This document shows, in pieces, positions 56,551 through 64,000 of a stretch of 64,000 nucleotides of DNA. The stretch spans positions 5,049,874-5,113,873 of the forward strand of contig SDUX01000002.1 of NCBI GenBank assembly GCA_008729055.1. Direction: 5' to 3'. The position numbers were made by a program, and so were the translations under genes. This DNA comes from Pyropia haitanensis (taxonomy: Eukaryota > Rhodophyta > Bangiophyceae > Bangiales > Bangiaceae). Under the pieces are notes generated by a model. It searched no databases and was not told the origin of the DNA. It worked only from the letters and a program-made list of their open reading frames with translations. Position 1 is the stretch's first letter. Each line of letters starts with the position of its first letter.

Positions 56551-59500
56551 GGTCCCGGCCACCCCTGCCGGCGGCGGCGCCGTCGGCTGTGGCGTCCCCC
56601 CCCCCCCCCCGCCGCCGCCGCCGCGGCCAGCCGCCAGTGGCCGGCAGTCCCCGCGTACTGCCACCCCCGTCTCGACCGCCCCGCCCGCGGCGGCCGCGTC
56701 GCCATCGCCGCGGACGCCCCCGCGGGCGGCGACCGCCGGCGGCGCCAGCCGCCCTCCCGCGACGGCGTCGCCGTCGCCGCGGCGGCGGCGTCCCGCCGCC
56801 GGCGGCGTGGCCGGCCGCCGGCGGCCGCCGTCGGCGGCGGCGGCGGCGGCGGCGGCCGCCACCACCGCGGGCGGCCGCGGCCGCGGCCGTGGCGCGCCGC
56901 CGTCGCGGCGGTCCACCGGCGGCGGCGGCGGCGGCGGCAGGGGCACGGCGCCGGGAGCGGCTGCCGCCGGCCGTCCGTTGGGCGCCGCCGCCGCCGCCGT
57001 CGCCGCCTCCGCCGCCGCCACCGCCGCGGCGGCGGCCGCCGGCCTCATCGACGGCAGCGACAGCTCGGGGTCATCCCCCGCCGTCGTGTGGCCGCCGCGG
57101 TCGCGGCCGGTGCGGCGGCCGCCGCCGGCAGGCGCCGCCCCCCCCGACACGCCCGCGTCGCCGGCGGTGGTGGTACTCACCAGCAGCAGCTCCAGGGGTG
57201 ACGGCGGCGGCGACGACCGCGCCGCCGACGACGGCGGCCAGGGTGGCGGCCACGCCGGCGACGACAGTGGCGGCGTGGGCGGCGACGGCTCGACCGACGA
57301 GGAGCGGCGGGAGGCGGTGCTCGCCGCGGCGGTGCGCCGCACGGGGGTGGCGGCCACGGCGGCGCCGAGCCGTGCCACCGCGGCCGTGGCCGGCACGGCC
57401 CCAAACGGCCACGGCGGTGGTTGTCAGCCCCGCCGCGGCCGGCACCGCCGCCGCCACCGCGAGGATGCCGCCGCCACCGCCGGCGCGCCCGCGGCGGCCG
57501 GCGGCGGCATCGCCGTCGCTGCCGGCGGCGACGGCGCCGGCGCCTCGGCCGGCGCGGCGGCTGCGGACCGGGACCCCCCCCTGAGCCCCACCCCCTCTGG
57601 CGGCAGCACCAGCAGCGGCGGCGCGTCGGACGCGGGCGCGAGCAGCGACGGCTCGGGCGGGGCGGCGTCGAGCAGCGACACCTCTGCGTCGGCCGACGCG
57701 GACGTGGAGGCGGCCGAGGAGGCCGCCGCCCGCCGCGGCGACGCGCTCGCCATTGCCATTGTCGTTGGCCGGCTGGTGCGGCGGGCGCTCCGCAGCGCCG
57801 CCCGCGGCCGGCGGGCGGCGGTCGACGCGGCGGTGCGGGCCAACCGGGTGGCGGCGGCGCGGCAGCAGCGGGCGCGCGCGGCGGCGCTGCTCGCCCGTCA
57901 CGCGGCGGCGGCGGCGGCGGCGGCGGCGCCGGCCGTGGGGGGGGACAGCGGCGGCGGGAGCGGCAGCGACGCGCCCGGCGGTGAGGGCGGCGGCGGTGGC
58001 GGCGGCGGCTGTGGCGCGGGCAGCACCGCCTCGTCCCGGCGGCGGGGCAAGGCACCAAAGAAGCGGAAGCGCCGGTCTGACACGCTGCTTGCGGCAGGCG
58101 AGTCGGTCTCGCTGCGGGAGCGCCCGCCGCTCGCACCGCGCGCGGCGGTCTGGCCGGGTGGGACGCTGCCCGCGTCGGCAGCAGCGTCCGCCGCTGCGCC
58201 TGCCGCGACCGTGGCCGCGGTGGTGCGCGCCGGCTCGCCCGCCAAGGTGCGGCGCGTTGGGTCTCCCCCCCCCCCCTCCCCCGGGTGCGCCGGCGGCGCG
58301 CCCCCGCCAGGGGACCTCGCGGCGGCGCTGGCGTCCATCCGCACCCCCCCCGTGTCGACCGTCTCCTGGTGGCGGACCATCCGGCTGCGGGCGGCGTCCC
58401 CCCCCCCCCGGATGGGGTGCTACGTCCCCCTCAGCCGCGCCTTTCGGCACGTCGAGCCGTCTGCCGACGCGCGCTTTGTGCCCTACCTGGGCGACACGGA
58501 GGAGGCGGTCGCGGCGAGCGACGAGCTCGTCGTCGAGACGGGCTTCATCGAGGCCAACAGCGACGGCAGCGACGCGTCCGAGGCGGACGCGGCGCTCACC
58601 ACGCCGGGCTACTACTCGCTCGCCGCGCGCACCCGCCGCGCCGCGACGCGGCGGGCGGTCGCGGCGGTGACGGGCTGCCTCGGCGACGGCCCAGAGGTGC
58701 TCCGCGTCCTCGCGTCGCTGCTCGGCCGGCCCGCCGCGGCCGTGTCGCGCGTCGCGGCGCTCGCCGCGCGGCGCGCGGCCGACGCGCGCGCCGCGGCGGC
58801 GGCGCGCGTCGAGGCGCGCCGCCGGGCGGCGGCGGTGGACCGGCTGACGGGGGGGGCGCGGCTCGCGGCGGTGCTGGCGGCGGGCGCCGTCCCCGAGGCG
58901 CCCCGCCATTGGCGCGGCGGGGCGCCGCGGCAAGCCGCCGCCGCCGCCGCTCCATCGCCTGCGCGGTCGGCGCAGAGCGCCGGCGGCCGGGCCGCCCCGG
59001 CCGGTGGCGGCACGGCCGCTGGTGCCGCCCGCTGGGGGGCGCCGGCCGCGCCGCCGCGGCTGCCCGTGGCCACCGGCGGTGCCCCGGCGGCTGGCGGCGT
59101 GGCCGTCCCCGTGCCTGCGTCTGCTAGTGACCTCCGCGCCGTGCGCGTGTGCGTCGACGACAGTGGGGGTGCGGGCGCGGCGCGCGGCGGCGGCGGCGGC
59201 AGCAGCAGCAGCAGCGGCGGCCGTGGCGGCAGCGTCGGCGTCAGGGTGGGCGTGTGCCCCCCCCCCGGCGGCGGTGGCGCCGCCACGCCGGCCGCCGCGC
59301 CGCCGCGGATGGCGTCGCGGCCCGCCGCGGCGGCGGCTCCCCCCCCCCCGGCGGCGGCGGCCGCGGCGGTGGGCGTCGCGCCGCCCGCCGCGGCGGCCGC
59401 CGCGGACGCGGCGGCGGCGGGCCTCTCCCCTCGCGCCGCCGCGTGGTGGGCGCGCCAGGCCGCGCACACCGCCGCCGAGGCGGCGCCGGTCATGGCCCTG

Positions 59501-60182
59501 CGCGCCGACGTGACCACGCTGCGTGCGCTGACCGCCATCGCCCGGGGGGGGGGGACGTTGCGTCGTTGCCGTGCTTTGGCTCCCTCCTCCGGCCGCCGCC
59601 ACCGCCGCCACCGCCGTCGCCGCCGCCGCTACCCGCGGGCGCGTCGTTGGCGGCCTCGGCGGCCGCCGCGGCACCTGGCGGCGCCGCCCCCGACGCGGTG
59701 GGCGGTCCCCCCCCCCCCCCCCCCCCCCCCGGCCATGGACGTGTCCATCCTCGACCGGGACACGTACGCGCGCCTCCTCTGCCGCCGCTGCCTGCGCTAC
59801 GCGTGCCGCGCGCACGGGCCGGCGGGCGCCACGCCGCTGGCCGCGCCGCGGCCGGTGGCGCCCGTCGAGGCGCCGCCCGACCCGTCGCGGATGACCGCGG
59901 CGGCCGCCGAGCGCCTCGGCGGGCTGCCGCTCGCGGCGGCGGCCGCGGCGGGCGGCGGGTGGGCGGCGGCCGGTGGGGGGGCGGGGGGGGGGGGGGGGGG
60001 AGCGGCGACGACGCCGGGGGGGCGGCCGCGTCGGGTTCCGCGGGGGGGGGGGGTCCGCCGCCGCCAGCGATGGCGACGGCAGCGCCCGTGGTGGCAGCGG
60101 CAGTGCCGCCGGCAGTGTCTTGGACGGCGTTGTCAGCGGGCTGCCCGTCGGCGGCGGCGGCGGCGGCGGAGGTGGCGATGCG

Positions 60183-60266
<84 letters not shown>

Positions 60267-60948
60267 ACGATTGGCGGCGGCATCTCTGCGCTCGCCGCGC
60301 CCTCCGCGTCGGCCGCCGCGCGGGCCGCGCGCGCGAGCACCCTCCACGGCGCCGTCGGCACCGCCGCCGGCGGCTGCGTCGAGTGCCGCCACGACCCGCG
60401 CGTGCGGGCGGCGGTCTTTGCGCGCGGCCGCTCCGCGGCGGGCTGGTCCCCGGCGCAGGTCGCGCTGCTCCGCGCGGCGGGCCGCTGCGTCGGCCGGCAC
60501 GACACGTGCCGGCTGGCGTCGTTTGTGCCGGGCGTCACGTGCCGCCGCGTCGCCGAGTACCTCGACATCCTGGGGTGGCCCCCGGGGGGGGGCGCCGACG
60601 CCGACCCGCCGCCGCCGCCGACGCGCGATGAGATTGCCGTGTCGCTCGGCGGGCGGGCCGAGGGCGGCGGCGCCGCCGATGGCGCGGCGTCGACGCCACC
60701 ACCGGGGGGGGCGCCCGCGGCGGCGGCGGCGGCCGCGGCGGCGGCGACGGCGGCAGCGGCGGCGGCAGCGACCGCCGCCGCCGACGCGGCCGCCGCGGGC
60801 GGCCGCCCCGCCCGCACCCGCCACGCGGCCGGGCGCACCCCGCCCGCGACCCCCGCGCGCGTCCGCCGCACGACCGCCGGCGGCGGCGGCGCGGGCGGCC
60901 CCGCGCAGATCAAGACGCCCGCGCCGGCGGGCGCGACGACGGCGGGGA

Positions 60949-60995
<47 letters not shown>

Positions 60996-61430
60996 AGCGA
61001 CGACGACGCGGACGTGCCGTACAAGGCGCCCGACTATGAGCCGTGCTACCACACGGGGCCGTGCACCGTCGACCGGTGCCGCTGCGTCCGTGCGGGCCTG
61101 CCGTGTGAAAAGTACTGCGGCTGCAACCGCACCCGGTGGGCGGCCGCGGCCGCGGCGGGAGGGGCGGGGGGGGGCGGTGCGGGGGGGGGGGCGGCCACCC
61201 CCGCGGGCGGCGGCTACGAAGCGGCGGGCTCCAAGATGTGCCGCAACCGCGTCTGGTGTGACTGCGCGGCGCCGGGGCGGTGCGTGACGTCGCGGTGCCC
61301 GTGCTTTGAGGCCAAGCGCGAGTGCGACCCGGACGCGTGCACGGCGTGCGGGGCGCACTGGCACCCGGCGGCGGGGGTGGATGGGGTGGCGGCCGCTACA
61401 GGGGCCGCCGCCGCCGCGGGCGCCGCCGCG

Positions 61431-61477
<47 letters not shown>

Positions 61478-62008
61478 GGCAGCGGCAGCGGGGGGGCACC
61501 CCGCGGGGTGCGGCGCGGTCGTTGCCCCCCCCCCCCCGGCGGGCCCGGCCTGCTGGCGGCGGCGGCGGCCGACGGCGGCGGCGGCGGCCGCCGCCGGTGC
61601 CGCAACGTGCAGCTGCAGCGGGGCCTGCGGGTGCGGCTGCTGCTCGGCGCGTCGGCCGTCCACGGCCTCGGCGTGTTCGCGACGGAGCGGGCGCCGCCGC
61701 ACACGTTTGTCGGCGAGTACGTGGGGGAGCTGGTCACCGACGACGCGGCCGAGATCCGCGGCAAGATGTACGACGCGCTCCGCGTGTCGTACCTGTACGA
61801 CGCAACCGAGACGGTCGTCATTGACTCGACGCGCGCCGGCAGCCGGGTCAAGTTTGTCAACCACAGCGCGGCGCGCGCCAACCTCTACCCGCGCTCCGTG
61901 CGCATCGGGGGGGAGCTCCGCATCGGCCTGTTCGCGTCGCGGCAGATCGAGCCGGGCCAGGAGCTGTTTTTCGACTACGGCTACAGCTTGGACGGGTGGA
62001 AGGGGTGA
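56268..62008 (+). CDS. Enhancer of zeste-type histone H3K27 methyltransferase (PRC2 catalytic subunit)
   Basis: Methylates H3 Lys27 within PRC2 to silence chromatin. The signature parts occur in family order: PPRMGCYVPLSRAFRHVEPS with RFVPYLGDTEE (58420-58500); YARLLCRRCLRYACRAHG (59770-59820); a SANT region WSPAQVALLRAAGRCVGRHDTCRLASFV (60440-60530); the CXC domain from EPCYHTGPCTVDRCRC to CRNRVWCDCAAPGRCVTSRCPCF and CDPDACTACGAHW (61035-61370); and the SET domain CRNVQLQRG...VHGLGVFATE...FVGEYVGELVTDDAAEIRGKMYD...VKFVNHS...LFFDYGYS (61600-62000). About 1,910 aa, more than double the usual ~750, due to poly-Ala/Gly/Pro expansions. The body needs five one-base frame changes at G/C runs near 56598, 59550, 59715, 59985 and 61530. 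Start ATG 56268 (MKRPAAAVG) has a good context. Key SET residues NHS and the DYGYS tyrosines are intact. Confidence 0.9.
60180..60267 (+). repeat. (GGC)n tract in the E(z) gene
   Basis: About 28 near-perfect GGC/GGT triplets encoding poly-Gly just upstream of the SANT region. Confidence 0.85.
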
Positions 62009-62461
62009 GGGGGCGAGGCGGCGGAAGTCTGGGGGGGGGTTGCAAGGGGGGGGGGGGGGGGAAGGTCGCGAACAGCAGCAGTCTCGCGGTCCGCACACTT
62101 CCCGCCGGGGGTGCCGCGTTCTCCTCTTTTCTTTTTTTGTGCCAGTGTTCTTTTTTTCTCTTCCGCGTGCGTACCCAAGCCAAGGGTACAGGGGCACAAT
62201 GGGAAGCGCAGCGCCAGGCGACAAAAGAAAAAATACACACGACGACCAAAAAAAAAAAATGGGGGAAGAGAGAGGGAGGGAGCGAGAGGGGGGGCGGGGG
62301 GAGCGAGAGGGGGGGCGGGGGAAGCAGGAAGGGGAGCACGCGGTGGAGTGGCGTCACCCAACGGGGGGTCGGCGGGAGCGGGGTGGGGGCGGCGCGCGCG
62401 GGGGGCCAGGTGCCGCGTTCACCCACTGCCATCGATGCAAGGAGTCCGCAAGGGGGGGTAC
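62009..62461. other. intergenic region with purine-rich tandem repeats
   Basis: Contains AGCGAGAGGGGGGGCGGGGG twice in tandem (about 62281-62321), a G-rich sequence able to form quadruplexes, plus A12 (about 62249-62260) and a T-rich patch. It separates the convergent E(z) and Ala/Glu-rich genes. Confidence 0.6.
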
Positions 62462-64000
62462 TTACTCGCGGGCGGCGCTCGGCGGGCTACGGCCGGCCGC
62501 GGCGGCAGTGGCCGACGCCGGCTCGGCGGCCGACGCCGGCTCGGCGGCCGACGCCGGCTCGGCGGCCGACGCCGGCTTGGTGGCCGACGCCGGCTTGGTG
62601 GCCGACGCCGGCTCGGCGGCCGACGCCGGCTCGGCGGCCGACGCCGGCTCGGCGGCCGACGCCTGCTCGGCGGCCGACGCCTGCTCGGCGGCCGGCTCGG
62701 CCTCGGCTGCCGCCGCCGGCCTGGCGTCCGCGGCTGCCGCCGCCGGCTCGGCATCCGCAGCCGCCGCCACCGGCTCCGCATCCGCAGCAACCACGCCCGA
62801 GATGTCCGCCGCTCGGCTCTCTGCCTCGGCGTCGGCGGTGGCCGACGTGTCTGCCGTCGCGTCGGCTGCCGCCGGAGCGTTTGCCTCGGCGTCGGTTGCC
62901 ACGCGAGCCGCTGCCTCGGCAGTGGCTGCCGCTTGCGCCGCTGCTGCTGCGTCGACCGCAGCCGCGGCCTCTGCCGCAGCAGTGGCCGCTGTTTGCGCGT
63001 CTGCATCAACGTCGGCCGTGCCTTGGGCCTTGGCGTCGGCTGCAGCTTGTGCCGCTGCCTCGACGTCGGCAGCAGCTGGAGCCTTTACCTTGGCGTCGGG
63101 AGCAGCATGAGCCTCTGCCGGGGCATCGGCCGCGACTTGAGGCTGTGTCTCGGCTGCGGCTTGAGCACTTGCCTCCGCCGCGGCCACGGATGCGGTGTCG
63201 GCCTCTGGACCCACCGCAGACGCCGATTCAGGCTCGACAGCGTCAGCCGTGAGAGCGTCACCCTCGGTTTCCACACGAGCGGCTTCATCTGCGGCAGAAC
63301 TTGCCTGTTCCGCCTTCACCGAGGTGACAGCTGTCTCCCCTTCTACTGTCTCGGTCAGTGGAGCGCCGGCGGTGGCGGCCTTTTCGTCGACTCGCGCAGA
63401 GGCGGCCGCCTCCTGCTCAGCCCGTGCCGCACCGGCGGCCGTGTCCGCCTCGGCCCGCGCCGCGGCGGCCGTCGCTTCCTTCTGCTCCTCCTCGGCCCGT
63501 GCAGCGGCGGCAGCCTTCTCCTCTTCGGCCCGCACAGCAGCAGCAGCCGCCTCCTCTTTGGCCCGCACCGCGGCGGCAGCCGCCTCCTTCTCGGCCCGTT
63601 TGGCGGCCGCAACGGCCGCGGCCTCGGCTTCCGCGGCGGCCAGCGCCGCCTCAATCCGAGCAGCCTCGGCCGCAGCGGCGCGGTCTGCCTCGGCACGAGC
63701 AGCAGCGGCCGCTTCTTCCGCCTCCCATGGTTCCACAAATTGACGGCGAAGGGCGTCCAGGGGCGCCCGCCCCGAACCGTCTGGAGCACCCCCCGCCGCC
63801 ACTGCCCCCGGTCCCGCGTCAGCCGCAAATGCTGCTAGGTCACCAAGCCGATCAGCCAACAGCCGCACATCGGCGGCCACGCGGGACGCCACCCAGCTCT
63901 TGCTAGCGTCTAGCGCTCCATACTCAGTGGTTAGGCGGTCACCAATCGCACCACCAATAACACTAAACAGGGCACGCACCTCTGCGGGTGGTAGGACAGA
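62462..64000 (-). CDS. Ala/Glu-rich coiled-coil repeat protein (partial, runs off the window)
   Basis: Open on the minus strand from the right edge (frame continues as ...VLPPAEVRALFSVIGGAIGDRL) to TAA at 62462. The start is outside the window or at an exon junction: CCCGCAG precedes AGGTGCGT, which could be an acceptor. First comes a non-repetitive part (TTEYGALDASKSWVASRVAADVRLLADRLGDLAAF), then about 130 residues of heptad-like A/E/R/K repeats (RAEKEAAAAAVRAKEEAAAAAV), a Glu/Thr-rich part, a long Ala-Asp-Glu tract, and ten copies of A-E-P-A-S-A. The last codons contain a consensus donor GTAAGT (62457-62465 region), so the exon may splice onward instead of stopping. Looks like an extended helical rod; no family recognised. 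Confidence 0.5.
   Translation of the reverse strand, partial: SVLPPAEVRALFSVIGGAIGDRLTTEYGALDASKSWVASRVAADVRLLADRLGDLAAFAADAGPGAVAAGGAPDGSGRAPLDALRRQFVEPWEAEEAAAAARAEADRAAAAEAARIEAALAAAEAEAAAVAAAKRAEKEAAAAAVRAKEEAAAAAVRAEEEKAAAAARAEEEQKEATAAAARAEADTAAGAARAEQEAAASARVDEKAATAGAPLTETVEGETAVTSVKAEQASSAADEAARVETEGDALTADAVEPESASAVGPEADTASVAAAEASAQAAAETQPQVAADAPAEAHAAPDAKVKAPAAADVEAAAQAAADAKAQGTADVDADAQTAATAAAEAAAAVDAAAAAQAAATAEAAARVATDAEANAPAAADATADTSATADAEAESRAADISGVVAADAEPVAAAADAEPAAAAADARPAAAAEAEPAAEQASAAEQASAAEPASAAEPASAAEPASATKPASATKPASAAEPASAAEPASAAEPASATAAAAGRSPPSAARE
62511..62690 (+). repeat. 18-bp x 10 coding minisatellite
   Basis: Ten head-to-tail copies of GCCGACGCCGGCTCGGCG, with variants CTTGGTG (two copies) and CCTGCTC (two copies) in blocks. 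On the minus strand they encode A-E-P-A-S-A hexapeptides near the C-terminus of the coiled-coil protein. Variants sit in adjacent pairs, as expected from unit duplication. Confidence 0.95.

Noticed and set aside
57071..61024. A 1,317-codon minus-strand open frame
   Set aside because: Antisense to E(z), whose plus-strand frames contain conserved domains; composition is triplet-repeat by-product.

Overview
This is a very GC-rich nuclear segment of a eukaryote. Coding sequence is dominated by Ala/Gly/Pro/Arg-rich proteins, genes are compact and either intronless or carry one to three introns of roughly 260-600 bp, and there is an intron-containing nuclear tRNA. Protein content (ABCC transporter, MFSD14-like carrier, glycogen/starch alpha-amylase, ARP4, gelsolin-type actin severing protein, LC8, PRC2 methyltransferase E(z), plastid-looking GNAT and LON-domain proteins) fits a photosynthetic protist. 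Intron size, GC bias and gene compactness resemble bangiophyte red algae (Porphyra/Pyropia), but that assignment is inference, not proof.

Layout. 1-10 kb: a full-size ABCC transporter and an MFSD14/HIAT1-like transporter on the plus strand. 10-12.7 kb: a poorly defined minus-strand gene, a tRNA-Ile(AAU) with a 14-nt intron and Pol III T tract, then a low-GC island. 12.7-17 kb: two unrecognised, convergent, multi-exon Ala-rich genes. 17-22.3 kb: the accessory region. It has a pair of 109-bp direct repeats with perfect palindromes, a C26 tract, a TATA box, a very large Fanzor (eukaryotic TnpB homologue) ORF with one in-frame TAG, and immediately downstream a run of strong hairpins that could be its guide (omega) RNA. 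22.3-25 kb: a disordered/coiled-coil minus-strand protein. 25.8-32.3 kb: alpha-amylase and ARP4, both on the minus strand. 32.8-38.6 kb: F-box protein, PRCC-like protein, gelsolin-like protein. 39.6-43 kb: LC8 and a secreted glycerophosphodiester phosphodiesterase, divergently transcribed. 43.5-47.3 kb: GNAT acetyltransferase and LON-substrate-binding-domain protein. 48-55.3 kb: a large unrecognised nuclear-looking protein with linker-histone-like segments. 56.3-62 kb: an outsized E(z)-type H3K27 methyltransferase. 62.4 kb to the end: an Ala/Glu-rich coiled-coil protein running off the window.

Two genome-wide signals matter for anyone using this annotation. First, nearly every intron donor reads GTACGT. 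Second, several otherwise clear genes change frame exactly at G or C runs of about 8 or more, mostly in the same direction (one base missing), which looks like homopolymer undercalling or real slippage polymorphism rather than pseudogenisation. Chromatin genes are well represented (ARP4, E(z), the linker-histone-like protein), but no operon logic applies; neighbours are independent eukaryotic genes. Many small ORFs on both strands are by-products of GC-rich triplet repeats and were left out.
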